44,252 nt of DNA, from the NCBI GenBank assembly GCA_005893265.1, contig VBOX01000007.1, positions 23,748 through 67,999 on the forward strand. Direction: 5' to 3'. The notes below the pieces were generated by a model. It made no database searches. It saw only the letters and a program-made list of their open reading frames with translations, and was not told where the DNA came from. Made by a program: the position numbers and the translations under genes. Below, piece by piece: positions 1-11,545 of this stretch (its first letter is position 1; each line of letters begins with the position of its first letter). This stretch comes from Candidatus Eiseniibacteriota bacterium (lineage in GTDB: Bacteria > Eisenbacteria > RBG-16-71-46 > SZUA-252).

Positions 1-1631
1 AGGGGCGACGGCCCCGGTGGTGCCTTCCCTTCGCGCTGTGCCTTGTAGAGCGCCCGCGTGTAGTCGGCCAGCGAATCGCGCCGGGCTTCCTCCGCCGGCG
101 TCAGCCCCGGGAGCGGCAGGGGAGGCGCCTTCAGGCTGTCCTGCGACGCGGACCCGGTCGGGAGCAGCTCCTCCATCCGCTCGCGGGCGAGGCTCGTGTC
201 GGGGTGCGCGAGCATCGAGTCCAGGAGCGCGGTCCTCGCGTCCGTTTTTCCGCTCCAGCGCTTCCACAGATAGAGCGCCGACTCGGCATAACGCGTCTTC
301 CGATACATGCCCGCGATGGAATCCGTGAGCGCGGCGGCCGCTGCGGTGTCGCCCTGGTCGTGCGTGTGAATCCAGAGCCGGGCGAAGGCCGCCTTCGGGG
401 CGTAGGGGCTTTTCGGGAAGCCGCGTTCCACCGCCGCGTATTGGGTCAGCGCGGAGTCGACCTTTTGGATCTGGAAGTAGTAGAGCTCGGCGATGAGAAA
501 TGCGGCCCGCGCTCGCGCCTGCGTTGAGTCGGACAGAAGAGTCTGGCGGTATTTCTTGATGGTGGCGAGACTCCCCGATCTCCGCGACGCCTCGGTTTGG
601 AACTCGGAGGCGCCGGGCTCCGCCTTCAACTTGTCGTATTCACGGCCGGCGGACTCGAAATCGCCGAGCTGCGACTCATACACGTATCCCAGCCGGAATT
701 GCGCTTCATAGGCCACCGGTGTGTGCGGAACCTGGGCGACGAGGCCCCGGTATCCGTTGAGCGCCTCGTTCACCCGCCCCAAGAGCGCCATGCACCCGTA
801 CATCCGGATCGCAAGCTCTCCATCGCGCTTCTCGTTCACGGCAAAAGGTTTCCATCGCTCGTAAAACGCGAGCGCGTCGTCATAGCGCCTCAGCTCTTCG
901 AGCGCGTCGCCGCGCTTCATGACGAGGTCCAACCGCCTGCCGCCGTCCTCCTCGGCATTGAGGCATTCCGCGTACATGAGCTGAGCGCTTTCGTACTTTC
1001 CGCTTGCGTACAGGGCGTCCCCCGTATGCCTCAACGCGTCGGCACGCTCGCGCTTCTTGCTCGCGGACTTGACCGCGCGGTCGTACCAGACAAGGGCTTC
1101 CGGGTACTTCTTCAGCCCGACCTCGCATTCCGCGCCATAGTAGTAGAGTTCCCACTTCCGTTTGAACGAGGGATACTGAACCTCCACCTCGCGAAACAGG
1201 GTCTCCGCTTCCACGTATTCCTTCCGGCGGTAGAGGGAGAGGGCCTCGATAAGCTTCGAATCCGGCACGAAGGGGCTCTTGGGCTGCGAGGCGCGGAGCT
1301 CGCCGCACTTCTTGATCGCGCCCGCGTAATCCCCCCTCCCGTACATCGCCGCGCCCATGTAGTAGAGGGCGTCGTCCACCCACTTGCTCTTGGGATAGTC
1401 GACCAGGATCTTGCTGCACTGGCGGACGGTCGCGTCGTACTTCTGCGCCGCGTCGGGGGACGGCAAGTCGTTCACGCTCCGCTCCTGAGCCCTCTGCGCC
1501 TCGCGGTAGTAGCGCTTGGCAAGGTAGAACGTGTTGTAGTAGGCGCAACCTGTGAAGGCGACGAGGAGGATCGATCCGAGTATCCAGGAGCCCGGGGGCT
1601 TCGCGTGCGGGGTCTGCATGAACGGCCCCAT
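1..1631 (-). CDS. TPR lipoprotein, 3' end beyond the window
   Basis: The minus-strand frame stays open from here to the window edge, so the C-terminus is missing; about 543 codons are present. The N-terminus has a hydrophobic segment ending in the lipobox LVAFTGC, so an envelope-anchored lipoprotein is expected. After it come repeated helical pairs rich in Tyr, Ala and acidic residues (for example DDALYYMGAAMYGRGDYAGA), typical of tetratricopeptide repeats, followed by a Ser/Thr/Pro-rich stretch. The layout resembles BamD/YbgF-like scaffold lipoproteins, but it is longer than BamD and I cannot assign it to outer-membrane assembly. A second ATG at 1619 is an equally plausible start. The gene begins 25 bases after pyrC ends, so it probably shares the pyr transcript, which is odd for an envelope protein. 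Confidence 0.8.
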   Translation of the reverse strand, partial: MGPFMQTPHAKPPGSWILGSILLVAFTGCAYYNTFYLAKRYYREAQRAQERSVNDLPSPDAAQKYDATVRQCSKILVDYPKSKWVDDALYYMGAAMYGRGDYAGAIKKCGELRASQPKSPFVPDSKLIEALSLYRRKEYVEAETLFREVEVQYPSFKRKWELYYYGAECEVGLKKYPEALVWYDRAVKSASKKRERADALRHTGDALYASGKYESAQLMYAECLNAEEDGGRRLDLVMKRGDALEELRRYDDALAFYERWKPFAVNEKRDGELAIRMYGCMALLGRVNEALNGYRGLVAQVPHTPVAYEAQFRLGYVYESQLGDFESAGREYDKLKAEPGASEFQTEASRRSGSLATIKKYRQTLLSDSTQARARAAFLIAELYYFQIQKVDSALTQYAAVERGFPKSPYAPKAAFARLWIHTHDQGDTAAAAALTDSIAGMYRKTRYAESALYLWKRWSGKTDARTALLDSMLAHPDTSLARERMEELLPTGSASQDSLKAPPLPLPGLTPAEEARRDSLADYTRALYKAQREGKAPPGPSP

Positions 1632-2944
1632 CGTATCACTTTCGGGAAGGACCCCGCTATCGGGCGCTGGCCGGGACGGCATCGGGCCGATAGGTAACTC
1701 GGCCACCGACCATCGTGAGCAGCACTTGGCCCGGAAGCTCCCACCCCTCGAAGGGCGTGTTCCGTCCCATCGACGCGAACTCGGAAGCGCGCACGGTCCA
1801 GCGCCGCGACGGGTCGAAGACGGTGACGTCGGCGGGCGAGCCGGGCTCGAACGTGCCGCCCGGAAGGCCCAAAATCTTGCAGGGGTTCACGGTGAGACGG
1901 AGGATCAGCTCGGACAGCGAGAGATGTTTCGGCTCGACCAGCGCCTTCACGTAGAGGCCGAGCGCGGTCTCGAGACCCACGATCCCGAATGGCGCCGAGT
2001 CGAAATCACTGTCCTTCTCGATCTCCGTGTGCGGCGCATGATCGGTCGCGAGGCAGTCGATCGTGCCGTCCACGACCGCTTCGATGAGCGCGTCGCGATC
2101 CCTGGCGCTCCGGAGGGGCGGATTCATCTTGGCCCTCGGATCGTACCCTTGTACGGCCTCGTCGGTGAGGAGGAGGTAATGGGGTGCGGTCTCGGCGGTC
2201 ATGCGGATGCCGCGGGCCTTCGCGCGGCGGATGATCTCCGTCGATCGGGCCGCGCTCACGTGAGCCACATGGACGTGCCCATTCGTCAGCTCGGCGAGCA
2301 GGGCGTCGCGGGCCACCATGACCGACTCGGCCACGTCCGGGATTCCCCTCATGCCGAGGCGCGTCGAGGTCCAGCCCTCGTGCATGACCCCATCCCCTTT
2401 GAGATCCGGATCCTCGGCGTGTTGGATCACGGGAACGCCCAGGCGGCCGGTGAGCTCGAGCGCGCGGCGCATGATCTCGGCGTTCCGAACCGGCTTCCCG
2501 TCGTCGGATACGGCCACCGCGCCCGCCTCGATCAGATCCTCGATCTCGGTGAGCGTCTCTCCCATCTGCCCGCGCGTCACCGCGGCGATGGGAAACACGC
2601 GCGCGTGTCCCGACTCGCGCGCACGGCGGACCACGTACTCGATCCGCGGCCGATCGTCGAGCGGGGGTGCGGTGTTGGGCATGCACGCCACCGTCGTGAA
2701 GCCTCCGCGGGCCGCGGCCCGCGTTCCGGTCTCGATGGTTTCCCTCTCTTCCTGCCCAGGCTCACGCAGGTGCACGTGGATGTCCACGAGCCCAGGGCAG
2801 ATCACCGCGCCCTGGACGGGGATTACCTCGACTTGAGGGTGCGACCTGACATCCGCCGGGGCGTCCTCCCCCAGGCCCGCGATCCGGCCGTCCGCTATCC
2901 AGAGATCCTGGACGCGATCGATCCCGCGCGCGGGGTCGAGGACT

Positions 2945-4588
<1,644 letters not shown>

Positions 4589-4624
4589 TATCAACACAGC
4601 GGGATTCGCCCCGACTGCACTACC

Positions 4625-4653
4625 AGAATACCACCCGGGCGGCTTTCGCTCAA
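4625..4653 (-). promoter_or_regulatory. Sigma-70-like promoter of the pyr operon
   Basis: On the minus strand TTGAGC (4648-4653) is followed after exactly 17 bases by TATTCT (4625-4630). Transcription would start near 4618 and give a leader of about 105 nucleotides that contains the whole PyrR attenuator before the pyrR GTG codon. Confidence 0.65.
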
Positions 4654-4804
4654 GCCCGCTTTCGGGATCAGCGATACTTGAGAAACAGGGCCCGGATCTC
4701 CTTTCTCTCCTCCGAGGACGTGCTGCTGTGTCGGTCGGCTCGGGCAGTCTAGCCGCCCGTGCCGGCATTTTCCACACGCGATTGAAGCTGATAGGATGCT
4801 CGGC

Positions 4805-7672
4805 ATGATCCAACGATCGCGCACAGCCCGGAGAGAGCACGGGAGGGTCCCGCATGGGCGCCGGCTCTGCGTGATCGCGCTGGCCCTGTTCTGCACGTCC
4901 TCCGCGGCCGCGTCCGCCGCCCCATCCCAGGCTGCGCGCCTCGCCGAAGAGTTCCGCTCCGGGGTCGACGCGCTCGCGGCCGACAGCATGGAAGGCCGGG
5001 GAATCACCACCGCCGGTATCCTCCGCGCCGCGAGCTGGATCGAGCGGGGGCTTCGTTCGTGCGGCTTCACGCCCGCGTTCGGTTCGAGCTATCGCCAGCC
5101 GTTCGACATCAAGACGGGCGTCGTATCGCTTCCGGGGAATCACCTCGAGGGCGTCGCCGATTCCGCTTGGGTGCCGCTCGGGTTCTCGAGCCCGGGCGCG
5201 TTCTCGGGCGAGATCACCTTCCTAGGCTACGGGATCGACGCGCCGCCGCTCGGGTTCAGCGAATTCGAGGGAGTCGATCTACGGGGTAGGGTCGCCCTGA
5301 TGTTGCGCTACGAGCCGCAGGAGAAAGACAGCACATCCCGATTCGACGGAAGGAAGCCGAGCCGCTGGTCGGCGCTCCGGTACAAGGTGCTTCGCGCGCG
5401 CGAGCGGGGCGCCGTCGCGATCGTGTTCGTCACGGGACCGCTTCAGGACGACAAGGACAGGATCCCCGCGCTTCGGAACGACGGCCCCGAAAGCCCGGCC
5501 GGGATTCCCGTCATCCAGGTGAAGACGTCCGTGGCCCAGGGATGGCTCCATGCGGCGGGCATCGACTTGAAGCGGTTCCAGGACGACGTGGACCGGGACT
5601 TAAAGCCGCGTCCCCGGGCCTCGACAGGGGTCCTGCTTTCCGGACGGGTCGCGCTCCAGCCCATGTACGCCAAGGCCGAAAACCTGGCGGGGTTGATCCC
5701 CGGCCGGGGCGCGCTCAGGGACGAGTTCGTCGTGGTCGGCGCGCATTACGACCACCTGGGCTACGGCGGCGAGCATTCGATGCGTCCGAACGAGCACGCC
5801 ATTCACAACGGAGCCGACGACAACGCTTCGGGAACGGTGGCCGCGTTGATGATCGGCGAGGAGCTCAAGCGTTCGCTTGAGCCCGCGAAAGCCCGCCGCG
5901 GCATCGTAATCGCGCTCTTCTCGGGGGAAGAGGTCGGTCTGGCGGGATCGTCCTACTTCGTCCAGCACCCGCCGGTCCCGATGGGGCACGTGGCGGCGAT
6001 GATCAATCTGGACATGGTCGGGCGACTCCGCGGGAACCGGCTCATCGCCCTGGGGTCCGACACCGCCCCGCAATGGAAGGATCTCATCTCGCGCGCGGCG
6101 GCCGCGGCGACGCTCGACGTCACGAGCAAGGGGGATGGTTACGGCCCCTCCGACCAGACGAGCTTCTACGCGGCCGGCGTCCCGGTGCTTCACCTCTTCA
6201 CGGGAGCGCATGAGCAGTACCACAGCCCGGAGGACAAGCCGGCGACTGTGAATCCGGAGGGGGCGGCGAAGGTGATCGCCTTCGCGGCGTTCCTGGGTCA
6301 AGACCTTTCGACCGCGACGGCCCGGCCCCAGTACGTCCGCGCCTCCGCGGAGCCCACGATGGGGGGCGACAGCCGCGGATATGGCGCCTACCTCGGAACG
6401 ATCCCGGACTACAGCGCGATGGAGTCGGCCGAGGGGGGCGTGCTGCTCGCCGACGTCCGACCTGGCGGCCCGGCGGATCTGGCCGGAATCCGGGGTAAGG
6501 ACCGCATCGTCGAGATGGCGGGAACCAGGGTCGCAAACCTCTACGACATGACGTACGCGCTGCAAGACCATCGGCCTGCGGAGACGATCGACGTCGTCGT
6601 GATCCGGGACGGTAGCCGGCTCACGCTGCGGGCGACCCTCGCCGAGCGCGGCGCTCAGGGCGGGGCGGGACAGACAGGAGGGGGGAGGGCGGGCCGCCCG
6701 TTCGAGCACCCCCTGGAGGCGGAGCGTCACTTGAGCGACGTCCGGCAGCTCACCTTCGGCGGCGAGAACGCCGAGGCCTACTGGAGCCCCGACGGGCAGA
6801 AGCTCATTTTCCAGGCCACGCCCCGGGGGGCGGGATGCGACCAGGAATACGTCCTCGACTTGGAGAGCGGCGACGTTCGGATGGTTTCGACGGGCAAAGG
6901 CCGCACGACGTGCGGGTATTTCGAGTATCCGGAGGGGAAGCGGATCATCTTCTCATCGACCCACGCGGCGGGGGACAGCTGCCCGCCACCGCCCGACCGA
7001 TCGCACGGCTACGTGTGGGCGATCTACGATTCCTACGACATCTACGAGGGGAATCCGGACGGATCCCGGCTCACGCCGCTCATCAAGTCTCCGGGCTACG
7101 ACGCGGAGGCGACTTGGTGCCCGCGCGGCGGAGCGATTGTGTTCACCTCCACCCGCGACGGAGATCTGGACGTCTACGTGAGGGACGACACGGGGAAGGT
7201 GAAGCGCATGACCGATACTCCCGGCTACGACGGGGGCGCCTTCTTCAGCCCCGATTGCTCGCAGATCGTTTGGCGCGCGAGCAGGCCTCAGGGAGCCGAG
7301 CTCAAAGAGTATCGAGAGCTCCTCGCGAAGGGGCTCATCCGCCCCCGCTCACTCGAGATCTTCATCATGAACGCCGACGGTACCGGCGCGCGGCAGCTCA
7401 CGAAGAACGGCGCCGCCAATTTCTGCCCCACGTTTCTCGCCGATGGAAACCGGATTCTCTACAGCTCGAACGCCGGAGCTGCCGATCCTCGCGAATTCGA
7501 TCTCTGGATGGTCGACAAGCGAGGGGGCGAGCCCGAGAGGATCACGATGGCGCCGGGATTCGACGGCTTTCCTCACATGAGCCCGGACGGCAGGTGGCTC
7601 GTGTGGGCCTCCAACCGGGCCGACCCGGGGTCGCACGAGACCAACCTCTTTCTCGCACGCTGGAGGGACTAG
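4805..7672 (+). CDS. Secreted M28 zinc aminopeptidase with PDZ and PD40 repeats
   Basis: A signal peptide (hydrophobic LCVIALALF ending in an Ala-rich cleavage region) is followed by a PA-like insert at about 120-260 and then an M28 peptidase. The metal and catalytic residues are all visible: HYDHLG, GADDNASG, SGEEVGLAGS, LDMVGR and YHSPED. A PDZ domain follows (about 530-610, with GGPADLAGIRGKDRIVEM). The last 320 residues are TolB-like PD40 repeats (YWSPDGQKLIF, FFSPDCSQIVW, HMSPDGRWLVW) that should form a propeller. It is likely a periplasmic or surface peptidase that trims peptides. I prefer ATG 4805 to ATG 4796: a TAGGAT -10-like box at 4792-4797 lies seven bases before it, and AGGA at 4793-4796 could alternatively act as a Shine-Dalgarno sequence. 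The stop overlaps the convergent kinase stop in CTAG. Confidence 0.9.
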   Translation: MIQRSRTARREHGRVPHGRRLCVIALALFCTSSAAASAAPSQAARLAEEFRSGVDALAADSMEGRGITTAGILRAASWIERGLRSCGFTPAFGSSYRQPFDIKTGVVSLPGNHLEGVADSAWVPLGFSSPGAFSGEITFLGYGIDAPPLGFSEFEGVDLRGRVALMLRYEPQEKDSTSRFDGRKPSRWSALRYKVLRARERGAVAIVFVTGPLQDDKDRIPALRNDGPESPAGIPVIQVKTSVAQGWLHAAGIDLKRFQDDVDRDLKPRPRASTGVLLSGRVALQPMYAKAENLAGLIPGRGALRDEFVVVGAHYDHLGYGGEHSMRPNEHAIHNGADDNASGTVAALMIGEELKRSLEPAKARRGIVIALFSGEEVGLAGSSYFVQHPPVPMGHVAAMINLDMVGRLRGNRLIALGSDTAPQWKDLISRAAAAATLDVTSKGDGYGPSDQTSFYAAGVPVLHLFTGAHEQYHSPEDKPATVNPEGAAKVIAFAAFLGQDLSTATARPQYVRASAEPTMGGDSRGYGAYLGTIPDYSAMESAEGGVLLADVRPGGPADLAGIRGKDRIVEMAGTRVANLYDMTYALQDHRPAETIDVVVIRDGSRLTLRATLAERGAQGGAGQTGGGRAGRPFEHPLEAERHLSDVRQLTFGGENAEAYWSPDGQKLIFQATPRGAGCDQEYVLDLESGDVRMVSTGKGRTTCGYFEYPEGKRIIFSSTHAAGDSCPPPPDRSHGYVWAIYDSYDIYEGNPDGSRLTPLIKSPGYDAEATWCPRGGAIVFTSTRDGDLDVYVRDDTGKVKRMTDTPGYDGGAFFSPDCSQIVWRASRPQGAELKEYRELLAKGLIRPRSLEIFIMNADGTGARQLTKNGAANFCPTFLADGNRILYSSNAGAADPREFDLWMVDKRGGEPERITMAPGFDGFPHMSPDGRWLVWASNRADPGSHETNLFLARWRD

Positions 7673-10600
7673 CCGCGGCGGCTGGGCGGTGCGCCGGCGT
7701 CTCCGGCCAAGGAGCCGGCCAGGAGGTCCGCGAGCCCGCGGCGGATCTCCTCCAGCATGTACGGCTTTTGTAGGAAGGCAAACCCGTCCTCTTCGAAGCC
7801 GTCGGCGAGCGAGTCCTTCGTGTAACCGGAAACCAGGAGCACCTTCAAGCTGGGTTTCAGGCTCACGAGGTGGCGGGCGAGATCGACGCCGCTCATGCCC
7901 GGCATGACGATGTCGGTCACGATCGCCCGGATCGCATCACGATGTCGCTCGAATACCCGGATGGCTTCGTCGCCGGAGCTCGCCTCCAGAACCTCGTAAC
8001 CCAGGTATTGAAGCATGTCCCGCGCGAGGGCGCGCACCGCCTCTTCGTCTTCGGCGAGAAGAACGGTCGCCTGCCCCTTCGTGGCCGACCCGGCCTCGAC
8101 CGGCGCGCCCCCGGCGTCGCCGGACGTGCTGGGGCCGCCGCTCCAAGGCAGGAGAATCCGGAACGTGCTCCCCCGGCCCACCTCGCTTTCGACGAGGATG
8201 TCGCCACCGGTCTGGCGCACGATGCCGTACACAACGCTCAGGCCGAGCCCGGTCCCCTTTCCCTGGTCCTTCGTCGTGAAAAACGGCTCGAAGAGGTGTG
8301 AGAGCACCTCGGCGCCCATGCCGGTCCCCTGGTCGGACACCGCGAGCAGAACGTAGGGCCCCGGTGCGAGGTCCCGGGCCTGCTTGGGATCGTCGGCGGT
8401 GACTTGGCACTCGCCCACCTCGATGTGGAGTTCACCCCCGTGCGGCATGGCGTCCCGCGCGTTCACCGCGAGGTTCGCGAGGACCTGCTCGATCTGACCC
8501 CGGTCCGCGCGCACGCTGAGCGCCGTGCCGCCCGTCTTGGTGACGAGCCGAACGTCGTCGCCGAGGAGCCGTTGGAGCATGCCCTCCATGCCCCGTATCA
8601 CCTCGGGGACGTCGAGAACCTCGAACGTGGCGACGTCCTTCCGGCTGAACGCGAGCAGCTGCCGCGTGAGGAGCACGCCGCGGGCGCCCGCTTTCTGGAT
8701 CTCCTCGGCGCTGTTCCGAAGCGGCTCGCCCGGAGCCAGTCGCGCGAGCAGCACTTCGCTGTGACCCTTGATGACCGTGAGCAGATTGTTGAAATCATGC
8801 GCCACACCCCCCGCGAGTCGTCCAACCGCTTCCATCTTCTGCGCGTGCCGGAGCTGCATCTCGAGGCTCTTCCGCTCGGTGATGTCGGTCGCGACCCCGA
8901 TCAGCCCGACGACCTGTCCATCCCGATCGCGAACCGGCGCGTAGTAGCTCTCGAAGGAGACTCCCCCCAGGTCGACGCTCGCGGTGAACTCCTCCCCGGC
9001 GAGGCAGCGCTCGATGCCCGCGATCACGTCCGGATAGTCCGCGTATAGCTCATACACCGATTTGCCGACCGATTCCCCCTCGCGCCGGCCGAGCCGCTCG
9101 AGACCCTTGCCCTCGGACAGCGTCAAGATCCCATGGCGATCCGTCGCGAAGAGCACGATGGGGGAACCGGAAACAACCATCCGCAGCCGCTCCTGGGTGC
9201 CCCGCAGCTCCTGCTCCGCCTTCTTGCGCTCGGTGATGTCTCGGATGAAGCCGGTGAAGACGGGAGGTACGTTCGAAGAAATCCGCGCGATGGCAAGCTC
9301 GACAGGAAACTCGGAACCGTCGGCGCGCATGCCGGTAATTTCGATTCGACGGCCGAGCACATGAGCCTCGCCGGTGGCCAAGTAGCGCTCCATGCCGCGC
9401 CGGTGGCCCTCTCGAAGCCCGGGCGGGATGATGAGCTCCGCCATCTCCCGGCCCAGGACATCCTCACGCTTGTACCCGAAGATGCGCTCCGCCGCGGGAT
9501 TGAATTCGAGAATGCGCCCCGCGTGATCCATAAAGATGATCGCGTCGAGCGCCGCCTCGATCATGGCTCCCTGTCGGGCCTCGCTCTCTCCGAGCGCCTG
9601 CTCCGCCAGGCGACTGGACGTGACGTCCACCAGATGGACGAGATCGACGTTCTTCCCCTCCAGCTCGACGCGGGTCGAGGACACGAGCGCGATCCGCTCC
9701 TTGCCTTCCCGGGTGAGGACGCGGCATTCGAGCCGGCTCGGTGCCTCACCCTCCGCCGCGGCCCCGTAGAACCCGCCGAGGCGCTCCCAGTCCGAGGCGG
9801 AGTGCAACGATTGAAGCGAGAGCTGCTGCAGCTCCTGCGGCGAATACCCGAGAATTCGCTGGGCCGCCGGGTTGGCGAGGAGGATCCGGTGGGTCTCGGG
9901 GTCGGCCATGAGAATCGCCTCGGCGTTCCGCTCGAAAAGGACGCTGGTCCGGATCTCGGACTGGCGAAGCGTCTCGAGCCCGGTCAGGTCCTGGACGAGA
10001 ACCATCGCCTCATGGGGTTTCCCGTCGAGCCCCTTGATCGGTAGCGCCGTCAGATACAGCACACCTGATCTGCCCTGGATCTCCACCCGCAACTCCTGGT
10101 GGCTGACCTCATTCATTTCCAGAGCGTGCCGAATGGGGCAGTCGCAGGAATCGGCGCCTCGAGTCCTTTGGCCCAGCCGGGAGCACACCTCGCTGCACGG
10201 TTTACCGACCCAGCTCGACCCCTCGCCGCCGGATGGAAGGAGAACGGACATGGCCCGATTGTTCCAGCGGATGATCCGGGCCTCGTCGGCCACAAAAACG
10301 AAGGTATCGGTCTGGTTGACGACGGCGGCAAACTTTTGCCGCTCCCGATCCAAGACGCGGAGATGGTCGTCGAGCGTCTTGAACCATCGCTTGTCGCGCT
10401 CCGCCTGGAGGCGGAGCTTCGAGATTTCACCCCAGGCGATCGTTTTGGACGCCACCATCTCGATCACGGCGACGATCCACGAAATCGTCTTCGGATCGCT
10501 GGGGACTTGAGCGGAGGACCAGATGAGCGCCACGGCACCGAGTGGTCCCGACTCGGTCGAGAGGAGCACCGTTTTCGTCGCGCGCCCGTCCGGCTTCGTG

Positions 10601-10890
10601 CAATCCGAGGTCGTGAGATGGGGTCCGCCCTTCCGAATCGCTTCGAGCGCCTCGACCTTGAGCCTCGGGCGCAGCGAGGTTTTGATCTGGGGATTGTTCA
10701 GCGCCCATTGCTCCCGAAGAGGCGCATCTCCGTCCGCGAGGAAAACCACCGCGGCATCGGCTCCCGCCCCGTGGCGGAGGAGATCGAGCGCCTCGGTGAT
10801 CGAGCCCTCGAGGGAGCTCGACTTGAGGATGCGCGGGATTGCCTCGAGGAGCTTATCCAGATTGCTCCGCTGGAGAGGATCGCGGGTCAT
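7669..10890 (-). CDS. Hybrid sensor histidine kinase: GAF-like, four PAS, HisKA, HATPase, receiver
   Basis: This is a 1073-residue cytosolic kinase with no membrane segment. In order: a degenerate GAF-like region (about 25-165), a coiled linker, PAS domains at about 185-310, 315-430, 440-560 and 565-690 (two end in DITERK), HisKA with phosphoacceptor His698 in [11 protein letters not shown], an HATPase with NARDAMP, DQGTGMG and [11 protein letters not shown], and a C-terminal receiver with Asp993 in [10 protein letters not shown] and the conserved KP. The first PAS domain holds a Cys cluster (GKPCSEVCS, then CDCP), which may bind metal or sense redox state. No separate response regulator adjoins, so the signal must leave by phosphotransfer to a distant partner. 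It starts 12 bases after the GAF gene ends, so the two probably form an operon. Confidence 0.93.
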   Translation of the reverse strand: MTRDPLQRSNLDKLLEAIPRILKSSSLEGSITEALDLLRHGAGADAAVVFLADGDAPLREQWALNNPQIKTSLRPRLKVEALEAIRKGGPHLTTSDCTKPDGRATKTVLLSTESGPLGAVALIWSSAQVPSDPKTISWIVAVIEMVASKTIAWGEISKLRLQAERDKRWFKTLDDHLRVLDRERQKFAAVVNQTDTFVFVADEARIIRWNNRAMSVLLPSGGEGSSWVGKPCSEVCSRLGQRTRGADSCDCPIRHALEMNEVSHQELRVEIQGRSGVLYLTALPIKGLDGKPHEAMVLVQDLTGLETLRQSEIRTSVLFERNAEAILMADPETHRILLANPAAQRILGYSPQELQQLSLQSLHSASDWERLGGFYGAAAEGEAPSRLECRVLTREGKERIALVSSTRVELEGKNVDLVHLVDVTSSRLAEQALGESEARQGAMIEAALDAIIFMDHAGRILEFNPAAERIFGYKREDVLGREMAELIIPPGLREGHRRGMERYLATGEAHVLGRRIEITGMRADGSEFPVELAIARISSNVPPVFTGFIRDITERKKAEQELRGTQERLRMVVSGSPIVLFATDRHGILTLSEGKGLERLGRREGESVGKSVYELYADYPDVIAGIERCLAGEEFTASVDLGGVSFESYYAPVRDRDGQVVGLIGVATDITERKSLEMQLRHAQKMEAVGRLAGGVAHDFNNLLTVIKGHSEVLLARLAPGEPLRNSAEEIQKAGARGVLLTRQLLAFSRKDVATFEVLDVPEVIRGMEGMLQRLLGDDVRLVTKTGGTALSVRADRGQIEQVLANLAVNARDAMPHGGELHIEVGECQVTADDPKQARDLAPGPYVLLAVSDQGTGMGAEVLSHLFEPFFTTKDQGKGTGLGLSVVYGIVRQTGGDILVESEVGRGSTFRILLPWSGGPSTSGDAGGAPVEAGSATKGQATVLLAEDEEAVRALARDMLQYLGYEVLEASSGDEAIRVFERHRDAIRAIVTDIVMPGMSGVDLARHLVSLKPSLKVLLVSGYTKDSLADGFEEDGFAFLQKPYMLEEIRRGLADLLAGSLAGDAGAPPSRRG

Positions 10891-10902
10891 GAGGGGTCCG
10901 GG

Positions 10903-11385
10903 CTAGGGTGCCCGCCCAATGCGCTCGCGCGAATCGTAGAGTGAGGCGAGCCAGTCGGCGACCCGTTGCACCTGCACCACGGCGCCTTCGTCGAAGGCGG
11001 CGACCTGATGGCTGTCGATGTCGATCTGGGCGTAGATCTTCTCGCCGCGCCGGATGAGGATGACCAGCTCCGACCTCGTCTCCGTGCTGCAAGCCAGGTA
11101 GTTGCTCACGAGCCGAACGTCGGGAACGTTGATGTTGCGCCGCTCGGCCACTGCCGTCCCGCAGACGCCACGGCCTACTCCGATGAATACGTGGTCGGTC
11201 GGAGCCCCGATGAACGGCCCGAGCCGGAGAACGTTGTCGGGGAACAGCTCGTAGATTCCGGTCCAGTGAAACCGTTCGTCCAGCTCGTGCAAGCCGTGGA
11301 CGGCCGCTTGCAGGATGTCCTCGAACGCGGTTCCCAACTTGCGACGCTTATCGAGGTCGGCGATGACTTCATCTGTGTTGATCAT
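10903..11385 (-). CDS. GAF-domain protein, free methionine-(R)-sulfoxide reductase-like
   Basis: A single GAF domain of 160 residues. The family pattern of free Met-R-sulfoxide reductases (YebR/YtsP type) is recognisable: WTGIYEL, GRGVCGTAV, NVPDV, YLACSTETRSELV and AQIDIDSH near the end. The two cysteines of GVCG and YLAC correspond, from memory of the family, to the resolving and catalytic positions, so enzyme activity is plausible; a third family cysteine is not obvious. It would reduce free methionine sulfoxide with thioredoxin. Its position directly before a redox-Cys-containing sensor kinase leaves open a sensory rather than purely enzymatic role. The ATG at 11385 starts the usual helix before the GAF core. 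Confidence 0.82.
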   Translation of the reverse strand: MINTDEVIADLDKRRKLGTAFEDILQAAVHGLHELDERFHWTGIYELFPDNVLRLGPFIGAPTDHVFIGVGRGVCGTAVAERRNINVPDVRLVSNYLACSTETRSELVILIRRGEKIYAQIDIDSHQVAAFDEGAVVQVQRVADWLASLYDSRERIGRAP

Positions 11386-11545
11386 TCGTGCAACGCCTCA
11401 TGGACACGAGGAGGTAGTCGGACATCGCGGCGTACCCGCATCGGAATAGATCGGCGGACGCCCGCGCCTTCTTGATAACGGGCGCCGCGGAGAAATTCGC
11501 CGCCGCGAGCCCAGGATTGGCCGTATCGTATTGAGAGGTAGTGCG

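Noticed and set aside
597-1697. 366-codon plus-strand open frame opposite the TPR lipoprotein
   Set aside because: The minus strand encodes a lipobox and regular TPR helices; the plus frame is a GC-driven shadow with no domain pattern.
11386-11545. Remnant of an EcfT or other gene between the GAF gene and the ATPase
   Set aside because: Short open frames exist in two phases, but none has hydrophobic spans or a recognisable motif.
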